A stretch of DNA of 51,767 nt from Amycolatopsis anabasis (GTDB taxonomy: Bacteria > Actinomycetota > Actinomycetes > Mycobacteriales > Pseudonocardiaceae). Position numbers and translations under genes: made by a program. This document shows positions 1 through 8,330 of the stretch, piece after piece (positions within the stretch are counted from its first letter, which is position 1; every line of letters starts with the position of its first letter). The stretch is from NCBI RefSeq assembly GCF_009765355.1, contig NZ_VTHK01000059.1, positions 1-51,767 on the forward strand, written 5' to 3'. The notes under the pieces are model-generated. The model did not search any database. It saw only the letters and a program-made list of their open reading frames with translations, and was not told the DNA's origin.

Positions 1-39
1 CGTCAACCCCACTGACCAGCACCAACAGGATGAAAACTC

Positions 40-116
40 CCCAATGTGGCTTTCGGGGCACCCAACGCCCCGAAAGCCGCATTGGGTACCTCCAACGCCC
101 CCAATGCCGCATTGGG
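40..116. repeat. Intergenic palindrome family A, copy 1
   Basis: Two hairpins lie back to back. The first has 20-nt arms at 40-59 and 67-86 that pair completely apart from one G-U, with a 7-nt loop. The second is a 7-bp stem around CCG at 100-116. The core motif (CCAATG, GGCTTTCGGGGC) recurs at 27236-27316. Both copies lie within 13 bp beyond the stop codon of a minus-strand gene, so they may act as transcription terminators, although neither has a T-tract. Confidence 0.8.
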
Positions 117-128
117 AGCTTTCGGCGA

Positions 129-902
129 TCAGTCCGGGAAGTTGGGGTGGCGTTTTTCCAGGAAGGCGGCCATTCCTTCGCGGGCGCCGGGGAGCTGGGA
201 CGCCGAGGCCATCACCTCGAGCGCGATCGAGTAGGCGTCGGCCTCCGGCCGGTCGAGCTGGGCGTAGAGGGTCTGCTTGCCGATCGCCTTGCTCGCCCGG
301 CTGCCGCGGGTGGCCCGGGCCAGCAGGTCCGCGACGGCCGCGTCCAGTTCGGCGTCCGGGACGACCCGGTTGACCAGGCCCCAGTCCAGGGCGGTCGGCG
401 CGTCGATGACGTCCCCGGTCAGCGCCAGTTCCATCAGCCGCTTGCGCCCGATCGAACGGGCCACCGGCACCGCGGGGGTGTGGCAGAACCAGCCGCCCTT
501 CCCGCCCGGCAGCGCGAATCCGGCCGATTCCGCCGCGATCGCCAGATCGCAGGAGGCGACCAGCTGGCAGCCCGCCGCGGTGGCCAGCCCGTGCACCCGC
601 GCGATCACCACCTGCGGCACGGCCTGGATGGTGCCCATCAGGTCCGTGCACAGCCGCAGCAGTTCCCGCACGCCCATCAGGTCCCGCGCGGCGACATCGC
701 CGAAGTCGTGCCCGGCGGAGAACACCGGCCCGGCACCGGCCAGCACGATGCCGGTCGCGTCGGTCTGCCCGGCCTCGACGAAGGCGTCCAGCAGCTCGGC
801 GAGGTGTTCCGCGGACAGCGAGTTGCGCCGCGCGGCCCGGTTCATGGTGATCGTGATCGTGTCGTCCTCGCGTTTGACGAGGATGTGCTCGTACTCGCCC
901 AT
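129..902 (-). CDS. Enoyl-CoA hydratase/isomerase family protein
   Basis: A 257-residue crotonase-fold protein, the normal family length. The first half carries the oxyanion-hole signature SAGHDFGD (near residue 63) and the helix start ARVHGLATAAGCQLVASCD (near 103-121) typical of enoyl-CoA hydratases. The usual catalytic Glu pair is not clearly conserved: AAGCQL replaces the common GGGxEL, so hydration of trans-2-enoyl-CoA is a family-level guess and another crotonase reaction is possible. The C-terminus FLEKRHPNFPD is typical of actinobacterial EchA proteins. The gene is cytosolic and stands alone, 48 bp downstream of ehuA on the same strand, with a palindromic repeat just beyond its stop. 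The ATG start is preceded only by weak purine-rich sequence. Confidence 0.85.
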   Translation of the reverse strand: MGEYEHILVKREDDTITITMNRAARRNSLSAEHLAELLDAFVEAGQTDATGIVLAGAGPVFSAGHDFGDVAARDLMGVRELLRLCTDLMGTIQAVPQVVIARVHGLATAAGCQLVASCDLAIAAESAGFALPGGKGGWFCHTPAVPVARSIGRKRLMELALTGDVIDAPTALDWGLVNRVVPDAELDAAVADLLARATRGSRASKAIGKQTLYAQLDRPEADAYSIALEVMASASQLPGAREGMAAFLEKRHPNFPD

Positions 903-950
903 CCCCCGACGCTACCGCGCCCGCCGGGGCCCCGCCCAACCCCGCGCGGG

Positions 951-1739
951 TCAGGCGCGGCCGATGACGGCGCTGAGGAACTCGCGGGTCCGTTCGTGTT
1001 CGGGTGAGGTGAACAGCTTCTCCGGCGGGGCGTCCTCCAGGATCTGGCCGTGGTCGAACATCATCACGCGGTCCGAGACGTCCTGCGCGAACTGCATTTC
1101 GTGCGTGACGCAGAGGAACGTGATGTCGGTGCTCTCCGCGATGTCCTTGAGCAGGTGCAGCACCCCGGTCACCAGTTCGGGGTCCAGCGCGGAGGTGACC
1201 TCGTCCAGCAGCAGCACGGACGGTTCCATCGCCAGCGCCCGCGCGATCGCGACCCGTTGCTGCTGCCCGCCGGACAGCTGGGACGGGTGCGCGTCCACCT
1301 TGTCGCCCAGGCCGACGAGGTCGAGCAGTTCCCGGGCCCGCGCCTCGGCCTCCTCGCGCGGTTTGCCCAGCGACCGGATCGGCGCCTCGGTGATGTTGCG
1401 CAGCACCTTCATGTTCGGGAACAGGTTGAACTGCTGGAACACCATGCCGATCCGCTTGCGCGCCTCGCGCAGGTGCGCCTCGTTGGCGGGGACCAGCTTC
1501 CCGCCCCGCTCCAGATGACTCAGGTACTCGCCGCCGACCCGGATGGTGCCCTCGGACACCTTCTCCAGCGTCATCAGCAGGCGCAGGATCGTCGTCTTGC
1601 CCGAACCGCTCGGCCCGATCAAGGTCACGAACTCGCCCGGCGCGACGGTGAAGTCCAGCCCCTTCAGCACGACGTTGTCACCGAACCGCTTGCCGACGCC
1701 GTCGAAGCGGATCATCTCGTTCTCATTTGCTTGCGACAC
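951..1739 (-). CDS. ehuA: Ectoine/polar amino acid ABC transporter, ATP-binding protein (EhuA)
   Basis: ATPase of an ATP-driven polar amino acid or compatible-solute importer on the inner face of the membrane. The 262-residue sequence has Walker A GPSGSGKT near residue 42, the Q-loop in GMVFQQFNLF, the ABC signature LSGGQQQRVAIARAL, Walker B VLLLDEVTSALD and the switch His in CVTHEM, so it should be catalytically complete. It closes the ehuB-C-D-A cluster and overlaps the end of ehuD by 17 bp, which implies translational coupling. By itself this subunit cannot be told from other polar amino acid (GlnQ-like) ATPases; the Ehu assignment rests on the binding protein and permeases beside it. Confidence 0.85.
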   Translation of the reverse strand: MSQANENEMIRFDGVGKRFGDNVVLKGLDFTVAPGEFVTLIGPSGSGKTTILRLLMTLEKVSEGTIRVGGEYLSHLERGGKLVPANEAHLREARKRIGMVFQQFNLFPNMKVLRNITEAPIRSLGKPREEAEARARELLDLVGLGDKVDAHPSQLSGGQQQRVAIARALAMEPSVLLLDEVTSALDPELVTGVLHLLKDIAESTDITFLCVTHEMQFAQDVSDRVMMFDHGQILEDAPPEKLFTSPEHERTREFLSAVIGRA

Positions 1740-2382
1740 GACGCTCCAATTTCCGCACGAGGATCGCGGCCGGGTAACTCAGCAACAGGAACGCCAGGCC
1801 CGCCATGGTGTACGGCTCGATGAACCGGTAGTCCTCGGATCCCTGTTCCTTGGCCTGGTTGACGATGTCGAGCACGCCGATCGCGAGCAGCAGCGGCACT
1901 TCCTTGAACATGGAAATGGTGTAGTTGCCCAGTGCGGGCAGGACGCGGGGAACCGCCTGCGGCAGGATCACGCCGAGCCAGACCCGCGACTTCGGCAGGC
2001 TGAGCGCGGTCGCCGCCTCCCACTGTCCTTTCGGGACGGCGTCGATGCCCGCGCGGTACACCTCGGCGGTGTAGCACGCGTAGTGCACGCCGAGCCCGAT
2101 CACGCCGGTGAGGAACGGCGAAAGCTGCAGACCGAGCGCCGGTTGCAGCACGTAGAACAGCGCGAACACCTGGATCAGCAGCGGGGTGCTGCGGATGATC
2201 TCGATGAACGCCCACAGCACCTGGTCCACCACCGGGATCCGGGCCCGGCGGATGATCGCGAAGACCAGACCGAGCACATACGCCAGCAGCGAGCCGAGCA
2301 CGGTGATCTCCAGGGTGACGACCAAGCCCTGCAGGATCGCCGGGATGACCGCGATCGCCTTGTCCCAGTCCCAGATCTCCAT
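1723..2382 (-). CDS. ehuD: Ectoine/hydroxyectoine ABC transporter permease (EhuD)
   Basis: Inner-membrane permease of 219 residues, family HisM/GlnP. I place the start at the ATG of MEIWDWDK because it overlaps the ehuC stop as ATGA; the reading frame stays open upstream but that part is shadow sequence. Membrane segments begin with AILQGLVVTLEITVLGSLLA and continue through the hydrophobic stretch around residues 90-110. The EAA-type cytoplasmic loop that contacts the ATPase is visible as AATALSLPKSRVWLGVILPQAVP. It pairs with EhuC as the heterodimeric pore of the importer. The substrate is inferred from the neighbouring binding protein. Confidence 0.85.
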   Translation of the reverse strand: MEIWDWDKAIAVIPAILQGLVVTLEITVLGSLLAYVLGLVFAIIRRARIPVVDQVLWAFIEIIRSTPLLIQVFALFYVLQPALGLQLSPFLTGVIGLGVHYACYTAEVYRAGIDAVPKGQWEAATALSLPKSRVWLGVILPQAVPRVLPALGNYTISMFKEVPLLLAIGVLDIVNQAKEQGSEDYRFIEPYTMAGLAFLLLSYPAAILVRKLERRVASK

Positions 2383-3092
2383 CACACACCGCCCCCGGAC
2401 ACCTTGGCCAGCGCCCGTTCCCGGCTGGGCGCGGTCCGGCCGATCCGCCGGGCCGCCAGCTTTTCCAGCCACCGCATGACACCGGTGATGACGATCGCGA
2501 GCAGCAGGTACAGCACCAGTTCGACGAGGTAGATCAGGCCGATGTCCTTGCCCCACGCGGGCCGGAGGATCTCGCCCTGTTTGAAGATCTCCGGCACCTC
2601 GATGAAGAACAGGATCGCCGTGCTCTTGAGCAGCTGGATGAACAGGTTGTTGAACGACGGCAGCATTTCCACCACCGCCTGCGGCAGGACCACCCGCCAC
2701 ATCCGTTGTGCCGGGGTGAAGTTCAACGCGATCGCGCCTTCGAGCTGCGCCCGGGGCACGGACTGCACGGCGCCCCGGACGATCTCGGCGCCGTACGCGC
2801 CGTGGTTGAGCCCGAGCACCAGGATGCCCGCGGTCAGCGGCAGGAGCTCGAGGCCGACCAGAATCGGGACCACGAAATAGATCCAGAACAGCTGGACCAC
2901 TTCGGACGTGCCGCGGAAGCCCTCGACGTAGACCCGGGTGATGCCCCGGACGGTCCGCGAGGGGGCCAGCAGGCCGAGCCCCGCCGCGAACGACAGCACG
3001 ATGGTCAACGCGATACCGCCGGCCGCGGCGGCGAGCGTGTAGGGAAGCCCGCTCAGCAGCCGCGGCAGGAGGACCGACAGGTTGTCGAACAC
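2382..3092 (-). CDS. ehuC: Ectoine/hydroxyectoine ABC transporter permease (EhuC)
   Basis: A 236-residue inner-membrane permease of the His/Glu/Gln type. It opens with LLPRLLSGLPYTLAAAAGGIAL, a typical first segment, and carries the EAA loop LEGAIALNFTPAQRMWRVVLPQ in the second half, the docking site for EhuA. It sits 19 bp after the binding-protein gene and overlaps ehuD by 4 bp (ATGA), so the four genes are almost certainly one transcript. It forms the translocation pore together with EhuD. Substrate specificity is inferred from EhuB. Confidence 0.86.
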   Translation of the reverse strand: MFDNLSVLLPRLLSGLPYTLAAAAGGIALTIVLSFAAGLGLLAPSRTVRGITRVYVEGFRGTSEVVQLFWIYFVVPILVGLELLPLTAGILVLGLNHGAYGAEIVRGAVQSVPRAQLEGAIALNFTPAQRMWRVVLPQAVVEMLPSFNNLFIQLLKSTAILFFIEVPEIFKQGEILRPAWGKDIGLIYLVELVLYLLLAIVITGVMRWLEKLAARRIGRTAPSRERALAKVSGGGV

Positions 3093-3111
3093 GATGCGTC
3101 CGCTCTTCCGG

Positions 3112-3996
3112 TCAGCCCTTGCACAGCGCTTCGGTGGTCAACTCCGGGCCCGGTGCGTTGCTCTGGCCGAAGCCGAACGGGGCGACGATCTCCAGCCACT
3201 GCCCGCTGTTCTTGACCTTCTGCAACTCGGTGTTGAACGCCTTGACGAACTCGTCCTCGCCCTTGCGGAACGTGAACGCACCGACATCGGGGGCCTTTTT
3301 GCTGCCCTGGAAGGATTCCGTGGACTCCAGGGGCGCGTCCGGGTTCTGCTTGAGCAGCCAGCGGCTGGTGATGTCGAGCAGCGCGGCGCCGTAGACGCGG
3401 CCGTCGCGGACCTGCCGCAGGATGTTGTCCTGGTTGTCCAGCGTGACGATCTTGTCGGCGGGCACACCGGCCTCTTCCGCGTAGCCCTTCTCGACCGCGC
3501 CGGTGAGGACGGCGATCTTCACGTCCTTGCCGATGATGTCCTCGAACCGCTTGATCCCCTGTGGATTTCCCTTGGGCACCAGGAAGGAGGAGGCGACCTT
3601 GAACTCCGGGGCGGAGAAGGCGGCGCTCTGGCACCGGTCCGGCCGGATGGACATTCCGGCCGCGACGAAGGCGAACTTCTTGGCCTGCAGGCCGGGAATC
3701 AGCTGACCGAAGTCCGAAGGCACGGCCTCGATCTCGTCGATCCCCAGGTTCTTCAGGACGACCCTGGCCACTTCCGGCTCCGCTCCGGTCAGGCGGCCAC
3801 TCGCGTCGGTGAAACCGTACGGCGCCTCGTTACCGAAACCAACCTTGATTTTCTTGGATTTCTTCGCGCCCTCGAAGGTCGTGGTGTCCGCACTGCTCGC
3901 ACAAGACGAAAGCAACACCGGCCCGCCGATCGCCACCGCGCCCATCGCCGCCGAACGCCGGAAGAAATTCCTTCGCGTCCACTCGCCGTGCGTCAT
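3112..3996 (-). CDS. ehuB: Ectoine/hydroxyectoine-binding lipoprotein (EhuB-like)
   Basis: Extracytoplasmic solute-binding protein of an osmoprotectant importer, 294 residues. The chosen ATG (MTHGEW) has an AGGGG ribosome site 7-11 nt upstream and puts a complete Tat motif, TRRNFFR, at residues 7-13. A lipobox LLSSC follows with the lipidated Cys at 32, so this is a Tat-exported lipoprotein. The mature part begins KIKVGFGNEAPYGFTD and contains GMSIRPDRC, which I recognise from the EhuB branch of the SBP_bac_3 family. It is the first gene of ehuB-C-D-A, behind a clear promoter at 4033-4061. Cystine- or glutamate-type binding proteins are the main alternative; ectoine specificity is likely but not proven by sequence alone. 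Cytoplasmic ectoine degradation genes are not in this window. Confidence 0.8.
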   Translation of the reverse strand: MTHGEWTRRNFFRRSAAMGAVAIGGPVLLSSCASSADTTTFEGAKKSKKIKVGFGNEAPYGFTDASGRLTGAEPEVARVVLKNLGIDEIEAVPSDFGQLIPGLQAKKFAFVAAGMSIRPDRCQSAAFSAPEFKVASSFLVPKGNPQGIKRFEDIIGKDVKIAVLTGAVEKGYAEEAGVPADKIVTLDNQDNILRQVRDGRVYGAALLDITSRWLLKQNPDAPLESTESFQGSKKAPDVGAFTFRKGEDEFVKAFNTELQKVKNSGQWLEIVAPFGFGQSNAPGPELTTEALCKG

Positions 3997-4032
3997 GACC
4001 GCACCCCTTTTCGATTGGTTCGTTGGCAATCG

Positions 4033-4061
4033 AACGTAGGTGGCGTCCTCGGGCCGGTCAA
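4033..4061 (-). promoter_or_regulatory. Sigma-70-like promoter of the ehuBCDA operon
   Basis: On the minus strand a TTGACC -35 box (4061-4056) is followed after exactly 17 bp by TACGTT (4038-4033). Transcription would start near 4026, leaving about 30 nt of leader with the ribosome site of ehuB. This is the best-looking housekeeping promoter in the window. Confidence 0.65.
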
Positions 4062-4221
4062 AGGAAGTTGAAAGATCACCACCGTCTGTTACCGGAAAGA
4101 GATCAACATTCCGTGCCAGCTGCGGCACACACCGTGGTCGTCACCACGTCAACACGGGATATCCGCAGGCAAACCCGGTAGTCCTTGGCAAACAAGAAAC
4201 GCACGATATCCGTTGGATATT

Positions 4222-4270
4222 TTTGGGACGGCGGTACCGAATAGGCTTTGGGACGCGGGTACCGAATAGG
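4222..4270. repeat. Two tandem 24-nt repeats with a 25-nt period
   Basis: Units at 4222-4245 and 4247-4270 match at 22 of 24 positions; each ends GGTACCGAATAGG and starts TTTGGGACG. They begin 6 bp past the mutase stop codon and lie some 160 bp upstream of the ehu promoter. The unit contains the palindrome GGTACC. Function is unknown; a regulatory direct repeat or a mobile intergenic repeat are both possible. Confidence 0.7.
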
Positions 4271-4275
4271 TGGTT

Positions 4276-6366
4276 TTACGCCAGCCCGTGCGTCTCCCGG
4301 ATCACCGAGACGATTCCGTCCATGATCCCGGTCAACTCGTAGTCCTTCGGCGTGAAAACGCGCGCGATACCACGATCGACTAACAATTTCGCATCGTCCG
4401 GCGGAATGATCCCGCCCACGATCACCGGAATGTCCCCGGCGCCCGCGGCACGCAAACCGTCGACGACCTCGGGCACCACCTCGAGGTGCGAACCGGACAG
4501 CACCGACAGCCCGACCACGTGCACGCCTTCCTGCACCGCGGCGGCCACGATCTGCTCCGGGGTGAGCCGGATGCCTTGGTAGATCACCTCGAACCCGGCG
4601 TCGCGGGCCCGCACGGCCACCTGCTCGGCGCCGTTGGAATGGCCGTCCAGACCGGGTTTCCCGACCAGGATGCGCAGGCGCTCGCCGAGTTCCTCGCCGG
4701 TGGCCCGGACCCGTTCGCGCACCCGCAACAGCTCGTCGCTCGCCTCGGCCGAAGCCGAGGACGCCGAGACCCCGGTCGGCGCCCGGTACTCGCCGAACAC
4801 CTCGCGCAACGCGCCGGCCCATTCCCCGGTGGTCACCCCGGCCCGCGCGCACTTCAGCGTGGCCTCGAACAGGTTCTCCGAGGTCCGCGCGACTTCGCGC
4901 AGCCCGGCCAGCGCACGCTCGACCGCGTCGTTGTCGCGGTGGGCCCGCCACTCCTCGACCGCCGAGATCGCCTGCTTCTCCACCACCGGGTCGATCGTCT
5001 CGATGGCCTTGGCGCCCTCGGCCTGCAACGGACTCGGCTCGGTGGTCTCGAACTTGTTGACCCCGACCAGGATCTGCTCGCCGGATTCCATCTTCTGGCG
5101 GTACTCGGCGAGCGAGGCCACCAGTTGCGACTTCATGTAGCCGGATTCGACCGCGGCGACCGCACCGCCCATTTCCTGCACCCGCGCGATCTCCTCGCGC
5201 GCGCCCGCCTTGATCTCGTCCACTTTGGACTCGATGACCCGCGAACCGTCGAAGATGTCCTCGTACTCCAGCAGATCCGTCTCGTAGGCGAGCACCTGCT
5301 GCATGCGCAGCGCCCACTGCTGGTCCCACGGCCGCGGCAGGCCGAGCGCCTCGTTCCAGGCGGGCAGCTGGATCGCGCGCGCCCGGGCGCCCCGGGACAG
5401 CGAGACCGCGAGCATCTCCAGCACGATCCGCTGCACGTTGTTCTCCGGCTGGGCCTCGGTCAGGCCGAGCGAGTTGACCTGCACGCCGTACCGCAGGCGC
5501 CGCGCCTTGGGGTCCGCCACGCCGTACCGTTCGCGGGTGATCTCGTCCCAGAGCGCGGTGAACGCGCGCATCTTGGACATCTCCTCGACGAACCGCACAC
5601 CCGCGTTGACGAAGAACGAGATGCGCGCGACCACGCGGGCCATATCGGACTGCTCGATCTGCCCGGCGTCGCGCACGGCGTCCAGCACGGCGATCGCGGT
5701 GCACAGCGCGTAGGCGACCTCCTGCGTCGGCGTCGCGCCCGCCTCCTGCAGGTGGTAGCTGCAGATGTTGATCGGGTTCCACTTCGGGACGTGGTGGACG
5801 GTCCACGCGATCATGTCGGTGATCAGGCGCAGGCTCGGCCCCGGCGGGAAGATGTAGGTGCCGCGGGAGAGGTACTCCTTGATGATGTCGTTCTGCGTGG
5901 TGCCGGTGAGTTTCGCGAGCACCTCGTCGACGTCGCGGCCCTCGGCCTTCGCCTGCTCCTCGGCGACCGTGACGTAGAGGGCGAGCAGCCACATCGCGGG
6001 CGCGTTGATCGTCATCGAGGTGTTCGCCTCGGCGAGCGGGATGCCGTCGAAGAGGCGGCGCATGTCGCCGATGTGCGCGACGGGCACGCCGACCTTGCCG
6101 ACCTCGCCCTTGGAGAGCTTGTGGTCGGGGTCGTAGCCGGTCTGGGTCGGCAGATCGAAGGCGACCGAGAGGCCGGTCTGCCCCTTGGCGAGGTTCCGGC
6201 GGTACAGCTCGTTCGACGCGGCCGCCGACGAATGCCCGGCGTAGGTGCGCATCACCCAGGGCCGGTCGCGCTCACGATCCGATGGATAGGGCACGGTGAA
6301 CCTCCCGGTGGACGTCCCATCGAGTGTACCCGCCGGTAACTTATTGGGCCCAGTGGAATGGGACAC
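4276..6366 (-). CDS. meaA: Ethylmalonyl-CoA mutase-like B12 enzyme (MeaA family)
   Basis: A 696-residue adenosylcobalamin-dependent acyl-CoA mutase in one chain. The catalytic barrel fills roughly residues 35-540 (SVAFDLPTQTGYDPD near 85, ANTSMTINAPAMW near 133). The C-terminal B12 domain has the full DxHxxG-SxL-GG set: D574, H576 and G579 in GKPGLDGHSNG, then SVLSGSH, then VGGIIPP. The variant GKPGLDGHSNGAEQ is characteristic of MeaA/Ecm (ethylmalonyl-CoA to methylsuccinyl-CoA) rather than methylmalonyl-CoA mutase, which has GQDGHDRG. No crotonyl-CoA carboxylase/reductase gene is nearby, so the ethylmalonyl-CoA pathway is only suggested. The start is GTG (MSHSTG), 55 bp from the divergent LysE gene. 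Actinobacterial MeaA also supplies precursors for polyketide extender units. Confidence 0.85.
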   Translation of the reverse strand: MSHSTGPNKLPAGTLDGTSTGRFTVPYPSDRERDRPWVMRTYAGHSSAAASNELYRRNLAKGQTGLSVAFDLPTQTGYDPDHKLSKGEVGKVGVPVAHIGDMRRLFDGIPLAEANTSMTINAPAMWLLALYVTVAEEQAKAEGRDVDEVLAKLTGTTQNDIIKEYLSRGTYIFPPGPSLRLITDMIAWTVHHVPKWNPINICSYHLQEAGATPTQEVAYALCTAIAVLDAVRDAGQIEQSDMARVVARISFFVNAGVRFVEEMSKMRAFTALWDEITRERYGVADPKARRLRYGVQVNSLGLTEAQPENNVQRIVLEMLAVSLSRGARARAIQLPAWNEALGLPRPWDQQWALRMQQVLAYETDLLEYEDIFDGSRVIESKVDEIKAGAREEIARVQEMGGAVAAVESGYMKSQLVASLAEYRQKMESGEQILVGVNKFETTEPSPLQAEGAKAIETIDPVVEKQAISAVEEWRAHRDNDAVERALAGLREVARTSENLFEATLKCARAGVTTGEWAGALREVFGEYRAPTGVSASSASAEASDELLRVRERVRATGEELGERLRILVGKPGLDGHSNGAEQVAVRARDAGFEVIYQGIRLTPEQIVAAAVQEGVHVVGLSVLSGSHLEVVPEVVDGLRAAGAGDIPVIVGGIIPPDDAKLLVDRGIARVFTPKDYELTGIMDGIVSVIRETHGLA

Positions 6367-6421
6367 GTCCGCGCGGATCTCTGCCTGTCCTCGTCACCGG
6401 CTATCCGCTAACGTCGGTTAG

Positions 6422-7039
6422 GTGACTTGGGCTTCGTACGGCGGATACGTCCTGTTCGTCCTGCTGGTGGTGCTGGTGCCCGGCCCGGACACGCTCGTGG
6501 TCATGAAGAGCACGCTCGCCGCGGGCCCGCGCGGCGGTCTGCTGGCCGCGCTGGGCATCACCATGGGCAACCTCGTGCACGGCACCGCGGCGGCGCTCGG
6601 CCTGAGCGCGCTGATCGTGCACTCGCAGGCGCTGTTCCAGACGCTGCGCTGGCTGGGCATCGCGTACCTGGTGTTCCTCGGCGTGCAGGCGCTGCGTTCG
6701 GCCTGGCGCGGCGACTACCGCGGGCTCGCGGACTCCGGCGGCCACGCGCGCGGTTTCCGGCGCTGGAACGAGGGTTTCCTGTGCAACCTCACCAACCCGA
6801 AGGTGCTGGTCTTCTACCTCTCGATGCTGCCGCAGTTCCTCGACCCGGCGAGTTCGACGTGGCACGCGATGCTGCTCGCCTACACGACCGCGGTGGTCGC
6901 CGGATCCTGGCAGCTCGTGGTGCTGTTCCTGGTCCGCCGGATCCGCGGCCTGCTCGCCCGCCGCAAGGTGCGCCGCGCGGTCGACGCGACCGCCGGTACC
7001 GCCCTGCTGGGCTTCGGGGCCGTCCTCGCCACCGAGTGA
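6422..7039 (+). CDS. LysE family translocator, copy 1 of 3
   Basis: Inner-membrane amino acid or metabolite exporter of 205 residues, six hydrophobic segments, with the family signature PGPDTLVVMKS after the first segment and NLTNPKVLVFYLSMLPQF in the middle. It starts with GTG at 6422. A possible -10 box TAACGT ends 7 bp before the GTG, so the message may be leaderless. First of three tandem paralogues in the same orientation (see 7085 and 7705); it is the most diverged of the three. Substrate cannot be deduced: LysE/RhtB-type proteins export lysine, arginine, threonine, homoserine lactones and other small molecules. Confidence 0.85.
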   Translation: MTWASYGGYVLFVLLVVLVPGPDTLVVMKSTLAAGPRGGLLAALGITMGNLVHGTAAALGLSALIVHSQALFQTLRWLGIAYLVFLGVQALRSAWRGDYRGLADSGGHARGFRRWNEGFLCNLTNPKVLVFYLSMLPQFLDPASSTWHAMLLAYTTAVVAGSWQLVVLFLVRRIRGLLARRKVRRAVDATAGTALLGFGAVLATE

Positions 7040-7084
7040 CCGGGGGGGTCGCGCGGGGAGTGGTGATCGGGTTAGCGTGCGGGC

Positions 7085-7708
7085 ATGAACTGGGGTGCGT
7101 ACGGGAGTTACCTGGTCTTCGTCGTGCTGGTGGTGCTCGCGCCCGGGCCGGACACCATGGTCATGCTGAAGAACTCGCTGGCGGGCGGGACGCGCGGCGG
7201 ATTGCTGGCGACCTGCGGGATCACGGTCGGCAACCTGGTGCAGGGCACCGCGGTCGCGCTCGGACTGGGCGCGGTGATCGTGCACTCGCAGCCGGTGTTC
7301 CAGACGCTGCGCTGGGCCGGGGTCGCCTACCTCTGCTACCTCGGCCTCCAGGCGCTGCGCGGCGCCTGGCGGGGTGACTACCGCACCGCGGAGCAGGTCG
7401 GGTCGCGGACGAGCGGGTTCCGGCGGTGGCGGGAGGGCTTCCTGTCCAACGTCACCAATCCGAAGGTGCTCGCGCTGTACCTGTCGGTGCTCCCGCAGTT
7501 CCTGGATCCGGCCCAGCCGTCGACCTTCGACGCGCTCGTGCTCGCGTACACGGTCGCGGTGCTCGGCGGGCTCTGGCTGCTGGTGCTCATGTTCTTCGTG
7601 CACAAGGTGCGCGTGTGGCTGAAGCAGCGCAAGGTGCGGCGCGCGGTGGACGCGGTCACCGGCACCGCGCTGATCGGCTTCGGCGTGGCCCTGGCGACCG
7701 AATCATGA
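7085..7708 (+). CDS. LysE family translocator, copy 2 of 3
   Basis: A 207-residue paralogue of the preceding gene, with PGPDTMVMLKNSLAGGTRGG and NVTNPKVLALYLSVLPQF marking the two conserved LysE regions. The ATG lies 6 bp after a possible -10 box (TAGCGT, 7073-7078), consistent with a leaderless transcript. Its stop codon overlaps the ATG of copy 3 (ATGA), so copies 2 and 3 are translationally coupled and may form a heteromeric or redundant pair. Bases 7277-7362 are identical to 7897-7982 in copy 3, far closer than the flanking sequence. Confidence 0.85.
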   Translation: MNWGAYGSYLVFVVLVVLAPGPDTMVMLKNSLAGGTRGGLLATCGITVGNLVQGTAVALGLGAVIVHSQPVFQTLRWAGVAYLCYLGLQALRGAWRGDYRTAEQVGSRTSGFRRWREGFLSNVTNPKVLALYLSVLPQFLDPAQPSTFDALVLAYTVAVLGGLWLLVLMFFVHKVRVWLKQRKVRRAVDAVTGTALIGFGVALATES

Positions 7709-8325
7709 CCTGGGCGACCTACGGCAGTTTCCTGGCCTTCATCGCCCTGATCGTCATCGCGCCGGGCCCGGACACCATGGTGGTGCTGAAATCCGCGCTC
7801 GCGGGCGGGACCCGGGGCGGGCTGCTCGCGTGCGGCGGCATCGCCACCGCGAGTTCGCTGCAGGCCACGGTGTCCGCGCTCGGGCTGGGCGCGGTCATCG
7901 TGCACTCGCAGCCGGTGTTCCAGACGCTGCGCTGGGCCGGGGTCGCCTACCTCTGCTACCTCGGCCTCCAGGCGCTGCGCGGGGCCTGGCGCGGCGATTA
8001 CCGCGGGCCCACCGGTCCGGGACCGCGCCTGAGCGGCTGGCGCTGCTACCGGCAGGGCGTGCTCTGCAACCTCACCAATCCGAAGGTCCTCGCGCTGTAC
8101 CTGTCGGTCCTGCCGCAGTTCCTCGACCCGGTGCACGGCACGCCCGGGGACGCGCTGATCCTCGCCTACACGGTCACCGTGTCCGGCCAGGTGTGGCTGC
8201 TGCTGGTGCTGCTGGCGGTGCGGAAAGTACGCGGCTGGCTGCAGCAGCGGAAGATCCGGCGGGCCGTGGACGCCCTCACCGGCACCGCCCTCCTCGGCTT
8301 CGGCGCCGCCCTGGCCACCGAGTGA
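7705..8325 (+). CDS. LysE family translocator, copy 3 of 3
   Basis: A 206-residue inner-membrane exporter. I set the start at the ATG of MTWATYG because it overlaps the end of copy 2 by 4 bp and aligns with MTWASYG of copy 1; the open frame upstream is shadow. PGPDTMVVLKSALAGGTRGG and NLTNPKVLALYLSVLPQF are the LysE signatures. Compared with copy 2 the segment after them (GGIATASSLQATVSALG) has diverged in the second hydrophobic helix, a region expected to line the pathway, so substrate range may differ. It ends 5 bp before the convergent Uma2-family gene. Confidence 0.85.
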   Translation: MTWATYGSFLAFIALIVIAPGPDTMVVLKSALAGGTRGGLLACGGIATASSLQATVSALGLGAVIVHSQPVFQTLRWAGVAYLCYLGLQALRGAWRGDYRGPTGPGPRLSGWRCYRQGVLCNLTNPKVLALYLSVLPQFLDPVHGTPGDALILAYTVTVSGQVWLLLVLLAVRKVRGWLQQRKIRRAVDALTGTALLGFGAALATE

Positions 8326-8330
8326 CCGCT

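Noticed and set aside
4486..6339. A 617-codon plus-strand frame opposite the mutase
   Set aside because: Mirror of G/C-ending codons of the mutase; composition is His/Arg/Gly-rich with no domain.
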